The notes beneath the pieces are model-generated. The model searched no databases and had not been told where the DNA came from. It saw nothing but the letters and a program-made list of their open reading frames with translations. The position numbers and the translations under genes were made by a program. Of a stretch of 64,000 bases of DNA, positions 1 to 11,299 are shown in pieces; within the stretch, counting starts at the first letter, position 1; every line of letters starts with the position of its first letter. Source of the DNA: Branchiostoma floridae (lineage: Eukaryota > Chordata > Leptocardii > Amphioxiformes > Branchiostomatidae); the NCBI RefSeq assembly GCF_000003815.2, contig NW_023365769.1, forward strand, positions 43,424 to 107,423, in the 5' to 3' direction.

Positions 1-363
1 TAATCTCCAAGCAGATTCCTCCGGTGGCATAAAACAGTAACATAAGCTGGGGAAGGACTTCAGCCGGCAGAGGGGTAAAATTGGCCACCGCGGAATCTGC
101 AACAGAACGGAAGGGTCAAAGGCAGCGGGAGGAGCTTAATTTTATGGATGACATCCGCGTGTGCATTGATTTTCGCCTGTTCTAAACAAAAAACTGACCA
201 CATGTCACCCGGTAGCATTACTAGCGATTAGAATTTTATGCTTGCAAGAGGATCTGCTCTTCGGGGTATGAGGTAATCTCCAAGCAGATTCCTCCGGTGG
301 CATGAAACAGTAACATAAGCTGGGGAAGGACTTCAGCCGGCAGAGGGGTAAAATTGGCCACCG
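1..363. repeat. 91-bp direct duplication flanking 180 bp
   Basis: Positions 1-91 and 273-363 are almost identical; the visible difference is cataaaac versus catgaaac. Both begin taatctccaagcagattcc and end attggccaccgc. The period is about 272 bp, so this is either the end of a tandem array that continues left of the window or a pair of short direct repeats around an insertion. The second copy runs straight into the 11-bp minisatellite. No coding signal is seen. Confidence 0.85.
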
Positions 364-1721
364 CCATACCTTGGCAAAATCTTGCCCATACTTTGGCCGT
401 ACCTTGGTCATACCTTGGTCATACCTTGGCCATACCTTGGTCATACCTTGGCCATACCTTGGTCATACCTTGGCCATACCTTGGTCATACCTTGGTCATG
501 ACTTGGCCATACCTTGGTCATACCTTGGTCATACCTTGGTCATACCTTGGCCATACCTAGGTCATACCTTGGTCATACCTTGGCCATACCTTGGTCATAC
601 CTTGGCCATACCTTGGCCATACCTTGGCCGTACGTTGGTCATACCTTGGCCACACCTTGGCCATACCTTGTTCATACCTTGGCCATACCTTGGTCATACC
701 TTGGCCATACCTTGGTCATACCTTGGTCATTCCTTGGTCATACCTTGGTCATACCTTGGCCATACCTTGGTCATACCTTGGTCATACCTTGGTCATACCT
801 TGGTCATACCTTGGTCGTACCTTGGCCATACCTTGGTCATACCTTGGTCATACCTTGGTCATACCTTGGTCATATCTTGGCCATACTTTGGTAATACCTT
901 GGTCATACCTTGGTCATACCTTGGCCATACCTTGGCCATACCTTGGCCATACCTTGGTCATACCTTGGTCATACCTTGGTCATATCTTGGCCATACTTTG
1001 GTAATACCTTGGTCATACCTTGGTGATACCTTGGTGATACCTTGGCCATACCTTGGTCATACCTTGGCCATACCTTGATCATACCTTGGCCATACCTTGG
1101 TCATACCTTGGCCATACCTTGGTCATACCTTGGTCATACCTTGGTCATACCTTGGCCATACCTTGGCCATACCTTGAACATACGTTGGTTATACCTTGGT
1201 CATACCTTGGTCATACCTTGGTCATACCTTGGCCATACCTTGGTCATACCTTGGTCATACCTTGGTCATACCTTGGTCATACCTTGGTCATACCTTGGTC
1301 ATACCTTGGTCATACCTTGGTCATACCTTGGCTATACCTTGGTCATACCTTGGTCATACCTTGGTCATACCTTGGTCATACCTTGGTCATATCTTGGTCA
1401 TACCTTGGTCATACCTTGATCATACCTTGGTCATACCTTGGCCATACCTTGGCCATACCTTGTTCATACCTTGTTCATACCTTGGCCATACCTTGGTCAT
1501 ACCTTGGCCATACCTTGGTCATACCTTGGTCATACCTTGGTCATACCTTGGTCATACCTTGGTCATACCTTGGTCATACCTTGGTCATACCTTGGTCATA
1601 CCTTGGCCATACCTTGGTCATGACTTGGCCATACCTTGGTCATACCTTGGCCATACCTTGGTCATACCTTGGTCATACCTTGGTCATATCTTGGCCATAC
1701 TTTGGTAATACCTTGGTCATT
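364..1721. repeat. 11-bp minisatellite, about 125 units
   Basis: The array repeats tcataccttgg, with a common variant ccataccttgg, with very few length changes. The T and C variants are interspersed along the array. Rarer variants mark higher-order duplications: catatcttggccatactttgg occurs at 871, 981 and 1685, spacings of 110 and 704 bp, both exact multiples of 11. The word catgacttgg recurs at 497 and 1619, 102 units apart. Because 11 is not divisible by 3, 33 bp encodes the same 11-residue cycle (VIPWSYLGHTL) in every plus frame with no stop, so the long open frames here are a property of the repeat and not evidence of a gene. Confidence 0.97.
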
Positions 1722-1738
1722 ATTAAACATTGAGTTCT

Positions 1739-1838
1739 NNNNNNNNNNNNNNNNNNNNNNNNNNNNNNNNNNNNNNNNNNNNNNNNNNNNNNNNNNNNNN
1801 NNNNNNNNNNNNNNNNNNNNNNNNNNNNNNNNNNNNNN
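1739..1838. other. assembly gap (100 N)
   Basis: A run of exactly 100 N lies between the 11-bp minisatellite and the 157-bp satellite. The round length suggests a gap of unknown size, so the true array lengths here are uncertain. Confidence 0.99.
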
Positions 1839-3430
1839 AGAACAGGCTCCCCAGATATCCGAAAAAGGATTGCAGTATTCAACTTCCAACCAAGAGTCCT
1901 TTCTAATGATACCATAGTTTGCCTATTTCGGACACTTTTTAAAAATCGACATTTTGGCTCGCGGTTACGGGGACTTAGCTTTAAACGGGAATAACTCGGC
2001 AACAACAAGAGATATCCGAAAACGGATTGCAGTGTTCAACTCCCCACCAAGAGACCTTTTTAATGATACCATAGTTTGCCTATTTCGGACACTTTTAAAA
2101 ATCGACATTTTGGGTTACTGTAATCGGTGCTTAGCTTTAAACGGGAATAACTCGGCAACAACAAGAGATATCCGAAAACGGATTGCAGTGTTCAACTTCC
2201 CACCAAGAGACCTTTCTAATGATACCATAGTTTGCCTATTTTGGACACCTTTTAAAAATCGACATTTTGGGTCGCGGTTACGAGGACTTAGCTTTAAACG
2301 GGAATAACTCGGCAACAACAAGAGATATCCGAAAACGGATTGGAGTTTTCAACTCCCCACCAAAAGACCTTTCCAATGATACCATAGTTAGCCTATTTCG
2401 GACACTTTTGAAAAATCGACATTTTGGGTAGCGGATACGGGGACTTAGCTTTAAACGAGAATAACTCGGCAACAACAAGAGATATCCGAAAACGGATTGC
2501 AGTATTCAACTTCCCACCAAGAGACCTTTCCAATGATTCCATAGTTTGCCTATTTCGGACACTTTTTAAAAATCGACATTTTGGGTTACTGTTATCGGTG
2601 CTTAGCTTTAAACGGGAATAACTCGGCAACAACAAGAGATATCCGAAAACGGCTTGCAGTGTTTAACTCCCCACCAAGAGACCTTTCCAATGATACCATA
2701 GTTTGCCTATTTAGGACACTTTTCAAAAATCGACATTTTGGGTCGCGGTTACGGGGACTTAGCTTTAAACGGGAATAACTCGGCAACAACAAGAGATATC
2801 CGAAAACGGATTGCAGTGTTCAATTCCCCACCAAGAGACCTTTCCAATGATACCATAGTTAGCCTATTTCGGACACTTTTTAAAAAATCGACATTTTGGG
2901 TTACTGTAATCGGTGCTTAGCTTTAAACGGGAATAACTCGGCAACAACAAGAGATATCCGAAAACGGATTGCAGTGTTCAACTCCCCACCAAGAGACCTT
3001 TCCAATGATACCATAGTTTGCCTATTTCGGACACTTTTCAAAAATCGACATTTTGGGTTACTGTCATCGGTGCTTAGCTTTAAACGGGAATATGTCGGCA
3101 ACAACAAGAGATATCCGAAAACGGATTGCAGTGTTCAACTCCCCACCAAGAGACCTTTCCAATGATACCATAGTTTGCCTATTTCGGACACTTTTTAAAA
3201 ATTGACACTTTGGGTTATTGTAATCGGTGCTTAGCTTTAAACGGGAATAACTCGGCAACAACAAGAGATATCCGAAAACGGATTGCAGTGTTCCACTCCC
3301 CACCAAGAGACCTTTCCAATGAAACCATAGTTTGCCTATTTCGGACACTTTTGAAAAATCGACATTTTGGGTAGCGGTTACGGGTACTTAGCTTTAAACG
3401 GGAATAACTCGGCAACAACAAGAGATATAA
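1839..3430. repeat. 157-bp satellite, about ten tandem units
   Basis: The core cttagctttaaacgggaata recurs at about 1975, 2131, 2288, 2446, 2604, 2760, 2918, 3076, 3232 and 3389, giving a period of about 157 bp. Units come in two spacer types. One reads gggtcgcggttacggggact or a close variant; the other reads ggttactgtaatcggtgct. Their order is irregular, so this is not a simple dimer. As 157 leaves remainder 1 on division by 3, no frame stays open across units; the short open frames here are by-products. The array stops inside a unit at about 3427. Confidence 0.95.
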
Positions 3431-3955
3431 AATAAGTTAAGATCATATAGATTATTCAAAACTGCATACAATGAAGAAAAATATCTAAGTAACGAAAATA
3501 TGAGGGACAGGAATGCTGCCACACGACTAAGGATTAGCTGCCATAAACTTCATATTGAAACAGGAAGGCATACTCGCACCCCTCTCGAACAAAGACTGTG
3601 CAAACATTGTAATTTAGATAGAATAGAGGACGAACGCCATTTTGTAGTAGAGTGCAGATTGTATACCGTCGAGGGAGATGAACTGTATAAGGTTATACAA
3701 AACCAATTTCCTTATTTCATACATCTAAGTTCTGTAGAAAAATTCATATTCATAATGCAACTAGACAAACCATCGATCATAAAACATATCTGCTCTTTTA
3801 TCTCCACTATAACAGAAAAGCGAGGAGAAGTTGAATTTATCCAGCAATAGTCTAATTTTGTATTTGTGACCTGTATCTTTTTAACATGTCTTGTTGTGAC
3901 CTGTACTTAGCCCAGTGTGGCAAAAATGTGCAATAAAGGTCTTCATTCATTATAT
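3428..3955 (+). mobile_element. 5'-truncated non-LTR retrotransposon, 3' end
   Basis: An open frame enters directly from the satellite junction (NKLRSYRLFKTAYNEEKYL) and runs to a TAG at 3848-3850. It carries the region downstream of the reverse transcriptase in LINE ORF2 proteins: LRIS.HKL.IETGR, then a Cys/His cluster (LCKHC, IEDERHF, ECRLY). After the stop comes a short 3' region ending caataaaggtcttcattcat. The same tail occurs at about 35730. Only the last part of the element is present, as expected from incomplete reverse transcription. The clade (CR1/L2/Jockey-like) is not resolved. Not a host gene. Confidence 0.8.
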
Positions 3956-4590
3956 AACACATAGAATTCCAACCAGCCGGGTGTTGACAAGTTTTCCAGA
4001 TGTTGACCAATTGACCAATCAGGATCAGGGATATACAAGCAGACACGGAAAAAGTTCAAAATCGCACTGGCCGCCTTTTAAACGCGTCGGACGTGTAGGA
4101 TTCGATCAGTGTCGCACTTGGCTTGCGCAGAGAATGCTGGTGAGATCTCATCGCTTGGCCATGATATGCAGGTAAGGGACTTCGCAAGGCTTGGAGAGCA
4201 GCAGCTTGGCCGGGCCAGCAAAGAAGAAGGCAGGACGGACAAAAATAGTGACTCCGAAGAGAGCAAATGCGCAGACACGTATATCTAACGTTATAATTTT
4301 ATATTAAAATATCTAATATATGATAGTAAGTTTTATGACACGCTTTCCTTCGGTGTACACGGTGTTCCATTCGGTGGTTATAGAAGTCGACCATGAGTAA
4401 CGGCACCGGAAAGCGGGTCATTGACCCTTAATTCATGTCACGTTTTAAATAAGATGGGATGGCTAACAGAAATTTTTGCACTCGTTCATGCAGGAGTTTT
4501 CTTTGATAGGCAGATCATTAGAGTGCCTACCCGGAGTAATACATGAATGACACGGCAAAGGTATTTGGCTAGTTTGGGTCGATAAATCTT
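3956..4590. other. no gene seen; possible promoter-like words
   Basis: Two CCAAT words sit at about 4005-4020 (gaccaattgaccaatcagg), and a moderately CpG-rich patch extends to 4290. I could not link these to a downstream first exon on either strand. The rest is unassigned unique sequence. Confidence 0.3.
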
Positions 4591-4602
4591 TGCTTCACTC
4601 AC

Positions 4603-4700
4603 CTTATATGTATTGCACAGCCGTCAACTTTGCAGGTGTGAAGTCCAAGGCCGCCGATGTCATGCATGTATACGTAGACGGGATGATACTCGTCAGTGAC
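4603..4700 (-). CDS. candidate internal exon, unknown protein
   Basis: On the minus strand this 98-nt stretch has an acceptor (gactccacag) and a good donor (ATAAG followed by gtgagt). It is open in one frame, reading VTDEYHPVYVYMHDIGG and then LGLHTCKVDGCAIHI. A related block lies upstream on the same strand at about 4915-5010 (WNLCVYNREVHGFGINTCRVHGCAI), and a shorter third echo lies at about 5035-5085. The family is not recognised. With no first or last exon found, this may be a fragment of a decayed or incomplete gene. Confidence 0.4.
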
Positions 4701-4923
4701 CTGTGGAGTCAATAACCCTTTTACAGAAGTCAGAACGCACGTGCGATGACAGGAATTCAAGGTAAATATGTCAAAGGGTAAGGCCCACAAAAAGTAAACA
4801 AAACCCGTCTTGACGTTCTTGTGCAAATGGAAAACAATGGTCGAGACAATGGCCTTACTCTTTGACATATTACCTAGAAGTCCTGTCGCCGCACATGCGT
4901 CCTGACTTCCGTAAAAAGGTTTA

Positions 4924-5085
4924 TCTCGGCTTGTCGTATTGCACAACCGTGAACTCTGCAGGTGTTAATTCCAAAGCCGTGGACTTCACGGTTGTAGACG
5001 CACAAATTCCATCCTGAGCGGTCTATATAGCGTCTCGGTTTCGTTGTCTTGCACATCTGTGGTGTGAACTCCAAAACCGTAACGT
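4924..5085 (-). pseudogene. decayed duplicates of the 4603-4700 exon-like unit
   Basis: The block at about 4924-5020 matches the 4603-4700 unit in spacing and residues (VYN..., G.G..TC.V.GCAI). At the position matching the donor it reads ACAAG followed by ccgag, so the GT is missing. A third partial match (cggttttggagttcacacca on the minus strand) lies at about 5045-5080. This looks like tandem exon duplication followed by decay. Function unknown. Confidence 0.35.
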
Positions 5086-5715
5086 AGCTGGCAAATAAAG
5101 TCACAGTCTAATAAATTGGAGCGAAGCTGTTGTAGTTATGTCTCTCGAGAGAACTCCATCATAGTCTTAAGTTTTCTTCAAGGTGCCATGAACCAAGTGA
5201 AACAGTTGCTTTCGTGCTGAGTATAGCCAGGTCCATGATAGAGCTCGCAAAAATCTGTCGCAGGTTAACCCTCTGGCAGAAACATGGATTCTAGGTAATG
5301 TCAAAGGTGAAGTCCCATCATCCTTGTCTCGAGCATTGTTTCGATTTCCATAACAATACCGTCGATCACCACACATTGATAGTCAATCGCGTTTGAGATC
5401 AACAGTCGGTTATACCAATACTGTGTGTTTAATCAGGTTACGTTATGCTAACCTCTGACCTTTACCTTTCGACCCTAAGTTGCTCTCGGAGTGGGGAGAG
5501 AGAGGGGAGAAAAGACCTGTTCAGAGCCCCGTGTTTTCTTCCACGTTCGGGTGATTTCATACTTGCCATTTATTGTTATTTAGAAAGTTTTTACTGTTGT
5601 ACAAACGTGGCAATTAGTTTCTTTGGCCCGGCCACAGCCGTTCGCTAATAGTGCAGTGTGCATGACAAGGGGAGGGGGGCTATCTGCATGTTGTAACCGC
5701 AGGTCATAGCTCCTT
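5086..5715. other. unassigned sequence
   Basis: No splice-flanked open frame, RNA gene or repeat structure could be supported here. Open frames are short and lack family features. Confidence 0.4.
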
Positions 5716-5719
5716 GGTC

Positions 5720-6010
5720 ATAGAGAGAGAGAACTTTATTGCACGACATTTGTACACGGTGCAATGTATGGCAACAACTATTACACTAAGTACAAAATAG
5801 GTACATAGAATAAGACTTAATTCCTGTCGCTGCCAGAGGGTTTATTTGTGCAAACCTGCGGCAAATTTTTTTACGAGCTCTTATCATGGACCTGGCTCTT
5901 AAATCCGTCACATTCCAGTATTTTCAGCACTTGAAACAAGTGGGCTTTTGAGCATTCCTGGAAATGATAAGTGCATTGTTTCTGCTATAATTTTTCTTAC
6001 ATTGGTTCCC
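5720..6010 (-). mobile_element. LINE 3' tail fragment, minus strand
   Basis: Read on the minus strand this ends tacaaatgtcgtgcaataaagttctctctc, in overlapping words matching the tail at 16720-16757 (gtacaaatgtcgagcaataaag). The left boundary (in element terms, the 5' side) is not clear. This is a second tail type, distinct from the ggtcttcattcatt tail at 3930 and 35730. Confidence 0.5.
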
Positions 6011-6134
6011 ACACCGGCCCTGTGAGTAACAGGCTAGAAATGTGCCACATAGTCAGTAACAGGCTAAGATGTGCCACACAGGGATATCGATCGCGGAGAT
6101 TCGAGGACGAATCTTGAAAAGAAAAGGGGGAGTA

Positions 6135-6310
6135 GTGTAACAGTGGGGTAACTGGGGTTTAAGCGCTGCCAAACCAACCACGCCAATGGCGCTAGAGCTT
6201 TTGTTGTTGTGGTTTGCACGTTGGATTTGTAATCTGCCAAACTGGGTTCGATCCCGGGCGTGGGCATGTTTGTTTCTTTCTGTTCTTACTCGCCCCTCTG
6301 AATTCTTCAC
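6135..6310 (+). mobile_element. tRNA-derived SINE-like element
   Basis: A good pol III box B (gggttcgatccc, 6244-6255) lies about 55 bp after a box A-like word (tggcgctagagc, about 6187). The flanking words gtaacagtgggg, gctgccaaac and ctcgcccct are shared, in the same order, with the copy at 53070-53225, so this is an interspersed repeat and not a tRNA gene. No cloverleaf with an aminoacyl stem was found. Confidence 0.55.
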
Positions 6311-6898
6311 CACTAGCTGGCGGATCCAGAAATTTCCTAAGGAGGGCGTACCCAAAAATTATGATGCACAGATCCGGAGGGAGAGCACGAGAGGGGGGAT
6401 CCCTATCCCATACCAACCCCCATTGGGGTTACATCCAATATCTCATCTATAACTGATTAAGCTCCCTGTTTGGGTATGATGTCCAGCAATGTCCTTAAGA
6501 GTGTATAACGGATGACCACCAAAAATGGTTTTGTATCAAGTTTAATCTTCACTTGCTGGAGTTTTGTAATACGACATGTAACTTAGCTGCCATTTCATGT
6601 GTATCTTGTAAAGTATTAGTTTCATTTGGTCTATGTAAGATTGTCTTGGTATCTAACGAAGAATGGCACAGGTCTACAGCTTTTTTTATTGAGTACAGTT
6701 TAAAGCCAAAGGCCCTCGAGACATAAATAAATCATGTCAGGACATTGACATTACAAACAGTTCAATATAGGCCACATATAGCTGGATGTGTGTCACTATG
6801 CATGTAAGTGTAGAATAAATAATTGGATCGGTCTTAAAGTTATGCATAATTTTCAAGTCTGTATCAAAAGACTAATTTTTCTTCCATCCTTTTTTCAG
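6311..6898. other. unassigned, AT-rich upstream of the EXOG copy 1 region
   Basis: No gene. The 25-bp word ataacggatgaccaccaaaaatggtt begins at about 6506 and recurs in EXOG copy 1 intron 4 at about 9584. Otherwise nothing structured is seen. Confidence 0.4.
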
Positions 6899-6956
6899 AA
6901 TCAATTCATTGTGGATCAGGACAAGTCAGAGTATTGTCAACTCGGACCAACACCAG
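6899..6956 (+). other. possible 5' untranslated exon of EXOG copy 1
   Basis: A strong pyrimidine tract and acceptor (cctttttttcag) precede 58 nt ending CACCAG followed by gtaggc. All three frames are open, so coding status is undecided. The EXOG start codon at 7438 is directly preceded by cccatcag, and the paralogue's by cacaatcag, so both start codons could lie right after a splice acceptor, with this as an upstream non-coding exon. Untested. Confidence 0.2.
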
Positions 6957-7437
6957 GTAGGCTGAGTTACAACAATAATGCCCTGGTTAGGTTGGCCCAC
7001 CACTGGAGAGACAGGAATTTAAGAAGGCAAACACAGGCACATGCTGATCAGTTTGAACAAAATGATTCACATTTATTCAAAAGTACTCAATTTAATCCAA
7101 GTGTGTTGTTTTCTCATTAACTGCAAACTTGTCAAGACAACTTGATTACGGTCTCTATTGAGTATTATGTTGAATGCTGGCATGCTCAGGCGATTTGGTT
7201 CCTCAAACCAGAACTAACGCCAGGCTCTCATGCATTTTGCCAGCAGCACTACTTTGTTTCAGAACATACAAATGTACGTGCTATGCTATTGCACTTTTTT
7301 GCCACTTTTAAACCTTAACTATGTCTGACATACTATTGCTGGTGCTATTTCCAGTCAATAGTTGAAGTTCAATATACATCGTAGATCTTGAATTTTTTGT
7401 CACATGAGAACTAGTCAAACACATTTGCGCCCATCAG

Positions 7438-10414
7438 ATGGCGGGCCAACGGAGACTGTTTGCCCGAGGGTTTGTCTATGGAGTGGCCACAGCCTCTGCC
7501 TTGGCCTATAGTTACCTGCTGTCCAATGAGGAAGAAGGTACTGATTTTCCATGGCAATGGTTTATTTGATGATTTTGTTTGTAACTATACTTATCCAGAT
7601 GAGTTTGTCTTTTTGATTAGGAACATAATTTTTTATTACTTTTATCAACTGCTGGCATTATAGAATTGTATCTACAATGAACATGTATCCTGGACTCAAT
7701 TTGGTACAAGCAAAGCTTCTTTGTACAAGTACTTGCTGTACTAACATTACATGACTTCTGTATGTCAAGTAAAATATCGCCTGGATTTTTTTTTTGGGAG
7801 TGGGGATCTATTTCAAGTTCAAACACACAGTTCTCACGTGGAATGAACAAGCTGTTAAGGTGAAAATGCCTCAGAATGTTGTCATGTATGTTTTGAATGT
7901 TGTTGCTTTTATGGACACGTCCGTACAATTTATGATTGTCATGTTTGCAATCTAGTGGTCAAGCCAGTTCCAGTTGACCCATTGGTCAAGAGAGGAGCAG
8001 AGATTCTCAAGTATGGCGTCCCAGAGAGAGGTCCCGCCGTGCATTACCTCCACAATCATGTTCTAGCTTACGACCAGGCCAGAAGAACCCCACTGTGGGT
8101 GGCTGAACACATCAACAGCCAACATTTACAGGGTGAGCTGTGGGTGCTACTGAGCGTGTAGTGATTTCTCCAAACCGAACTTAAGTTTAGCAGTGATATG
8201 TATATCCAAGCAGTGATATGTTTGTAGCGCCTGTCATGCGTAATTGACCATGGCCTCCAGACCACGCTTGGGATTTAGCAGTTACCAATTAAGGTTATCT
8301 GTGTTTTAGAGTTTGTTGGTGAGATTGCCTACAAATGCAAGATGTCTGCATCAGGCAAATGTGCAATTTTAAAAAAGGCCCTTCTTGGTTGTGATCAAAA
8401 GAACAAACTGAAGCTTGAATAGGATAGATATATGGAGCCTGAATAAGATGGACATATTTTCATCTTGTCAAATTTAGATTTTTTTGTTAGACAGATGAAA
8501 ATTGATAAAACAGCCTCAAATTTTAAACCTAACAAGTAATTTTTCATCCAGGAAAAGATTGGAAAGAACAGTTCATGGAGCACGAATTTATTTGAAAGTT
8601 AACCTTGGTTGAGAAGTTGTTGCGAAAGGTCCAAAATATGGGACAAGGGTTTTGGTATCAACTCTCTGGATGGTTAGTTATTTACTCTTATATGTAGACT
8701 AGTTGTTCAGATGCTGTTTGGACAAAATCTCTTAAGATCCTACGATAGGATTTTTTATACCATTCAAAGAACCTACCTTCCTCAGAGCAACTATTCACAA
8801 GGACAATAGTTTTCCCTATGGTGTTGTCTATCTTCATAAACGTAACTATTCACATGTGTACACATTGATCTATGTTTTGATAGGTCCCGCCAATCGGAAA
8901 CACTCAAAGTTCAAACCAGACCCCAGCGTGGATCCGATGTTCACAGCACACAACAAGGACTACTGGAAAAGTGGCTGGTCCAGGGGCCACATGGCACCAG
9001 CCGGGGACAACAAGTTTAGTCAGGTGCAGTAGGAAAGCCAGCATTAGCTTGTGACATTTAAAGTATACAACAATGTGTACAGTTTGTTTTTTAACATGAG
9101 ATTATTTTTGTGGTCTGTTACATCTGCATTTGATTTTGGTATGGTCTCCTCCTACAAAATGTCTTGCTCTGCCCAAAGGCTGGGCAGCCATAGGCCCAGG
9201 CAAAAAATTGCTGCAAACACTCTGAACATTGCTGTGAACTGCAGGTTTGATAGTTCAAAATAGGAGAATAAAAGTAGCAAAACTGTCTATATAGATGATG
9301 AGCAAATATGTTAAAAAGGTTTCACTGCAGCTTATACAAATTATTGTACAATAATTGTTGATCCGTGCACTGTTTTTTTCCACCACAGGAAGCAATGGAC
9401 GAGACTTTCCTCCTGTCCAACATTGTCCCACAGAACATTGACAACAATGCAGGGTTCTGGAACAGGTTTGAGATGTACTGTAGGGACCTGACCAGCAGGT
9501 TTGAGGATGTTTACATACTGAGCGGTCCACTGTACCTTCCCACTCAGGAAGACCAACAGAAAGTGGTCAAGTACCCGGTAAGTATAACGGATGACCACCA
9601 AAAATGGTTTAGTATTCTGTAAGCTAGTAAGACTTGCCATGTCAGATTTTGTCATAGCAAATAGTAAATTCAAGTATCACTAATTATGGTCAAACCTGTT
9701 CAACTTACATGTAACTGCCTGTATATAAAGTCCACCTAACCAATGTGACCACGGTTTGGTGGTCCCTCAGGACATTTTTCCCATTGACACTGTCAAGCAT
9801 CAAGAATCCTGTTTTATGGTAACCACCTGTCCACGTCAACCAGATTTTATCAGTACTGAGTGGTGTTCTTGGGTAGTTTTGACAGTATCAACAACTTGTT
9901 TTCTAGAAGACACTGTTACAGACTATAACACTGATTATCTTGTTACAGAATGCCTCTGATGTTTTCTTCTTTTTTTTTTTTGCAGGTGATAGGAGAGAAT
10001 GAAGTAGCTGTCCCCACACATCTGTACAAAGTTGTCATTGCAGAGCGATTCAACACCCCCACTTCCATTGGTGCTTTCATCGTCCCAAACCAACAAATTG
10101 GCTTTGAACAAAAGCTGACAGACTTTCAAGTTCCAATCGAAGATTTAGAAAAGTCTTCAGGGTTTAAGTTTTACCCTCAGTTAGACCGAAGCAAGACCAA
10201 GAATCTGTGTGAAATGGACTCATGCAAACTGCTTGACAAGAAAGAGTTTGAACTGTATTTCATTGGTAGAAAACTACAGAGTGCTCGAACACAAGAGAGA
10301 GTAGATAAAGTATGGAAAGAACTAGAGGAGAAAAAGTTGGAACCAGATCAGTATCTTGTTGAGTTGTATGCTAAAAAAAAGGTAGACCTTTCAGCAAAAC
10401 AGAGTGAGGAATAA
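7438..10414 (+). CDS. EXOG: EXOG-like mitochondrial endo/exonuclease, copy 1 (five exons)
   Basis: Exons 7438-7537, 7956-8132, 8884-9023, 9389-9577 and 9986-10414 join in frame to a 344-residue protein with GT-AG introns throughout. Residues about 10-29 are hydrophobic after a basic start (MAGQRRLFARGF), which fits the N-terminal mitochondrial anchor of EXOG. The beta-beta-alpha-metal nuclease motif SRGHMAPAGDNKF is present with the catalytic His at about residue 128. The metal-binding helix FWNRFE follows (Asn164, Glu167). The C-terminal part (CKLLDKKEFELYF, then a charged helix) is present. EndoG uses DRGH, so SRGH points to EXOG rather than EndoG. Human EXOG is 368 residues, close to this length. 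In vertebrates EXOG acts at the inner mitochondrial membrane on DNA with 5'-exonuclease activity; that role is inferred here. A polyadenylation word (aataaa) lies at 10517-10522. Confidence 0.92.
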
Positions 10415-10516
10415 TGTGAAACATAAATTAGTGACACAGAGTATTGACTTTAACGTGTTATGTTCTTATACAGAGGAACCTTCAGGTATTACATTTAAAT
10501 GCAGTGATCTAGATAA

Positions 10517-10522
10517 AATAAA
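10517..10522 (+). promoter_or_regulatory. polyadenylation signal AATAAA of EXOG copy 1
   Basis: A canonical AATAAA lies about 100 bp after the TAA stop of EXOG copy 1. The surrounding 3' region (cttcaggtattacatttaaatg) is shared with copy 2 at about 19215, but copy 2 lacks this exact hexamer there. Confidence 0.55.
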
Positions 10523-10529
10523 ATGGTTG

Positions 10530-11060
10530 GTACATTTCAGTAAGAGTTAATGCGAACATTTTTTAAATAGTTTAGATTGTGTAGAATTATGTAAACATGT
10601 TTGATATTCTGTACATTGTGGTTGAACATTTGAATTTATGAACTTAATTCAGAAGTCTGTGACTTAGCTGTCTTGACTATTAAATGCTGCTTCTTTGCCT
10701 GGCATTAGATTAGCTTGAGTACCATCTGGATAGTAATACTAGTTCGCTCCGACATTAATCATACAATATACAGTCACTTCTTTGCTATTCCGTCTGGATG
10801 TCTCTAACACCTGGAATATTCAATTCTCATTCAAATTTTGATGAGACCTCGGGTAATTTCGCTACTATGTTCGCTTCTGCACCCAAGAAACTAGAGATTG
10901 TAAAAGCTTTAACTGATAGCTGTATTTGAACAGGTGTTGGAACACCTGTTCGAACGAGCGTTTTAGGAAGCATTCCTTAAATCCGCTCATTGACTGACGT
11001 CACCACCAAAAGATTTGCCAGTTTGTTTTGATTTTTGCCGGCCGGTGAACGTCGGCCGAC
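10530..11060. other. intergenic, no gene seen
   Basis: This holds the 3' region of EXOG copy 1 and then unique AT-rich sequence. From about 10980 it becomes richer in CpG (ccggccggtgaacgtcggccg), leading into the promoter-like patch that follows. Confidence 0.4.
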
Positions 11061-11186
11061 AGTCATGTTTTGACAAGGTTGGAAATGGCATTACTTTCGG
11101 TCCTGAAGATTACCCACCGCACAGATTCCACCCACTCCAGTATATTCAGTGTCATTAACGTGGAAAAACTTAACATGAAGACGTAC

Positions 11187-11257
11187 CTGATACGGTATAG
11201 CCCCCACACTTTGCTCACTAGTGTGTAGCAGACGACATTTCTCTGCGCCGACGCCAT
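11187..11257 (-). CDS. candidate first coding exon of an unknown minus-strand gene
   Basis: On the minus strand ATG at 11257 opens MASAQRNVVCYTLVSKV and runs to a consensus donor (CGTATCAG followed by gtacgtc). Upstream on that strand is a CpG-dense word (ccccgcgcgcgagagg), which fits a promoter. No second exon was located; it would have to lie in or before the EXOG copy 1 region. The open frame continues past the donor to a stop at 11063. No family recognised. Chance occurrence is quite possible. Confidence 0.22.
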
Positions 11258-11299
11258 TGTTGTTTGTATTTACCTCTCGCGCGCGGGGCATCATGGATG

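Noticed and set aside
354-1733. Overlapping plus-strand frames of up to 235 codons
   Set aside because: They are one 11-residue cycle read in every frame of an 11-bp minisatellite, with no start context, splice sites or domain.
1954-3421. Many 60-117-codon frames on both strands
   Set aside because: By-products of the 157-bp satellite; each repeats the same words and breaks at unit boundaries.
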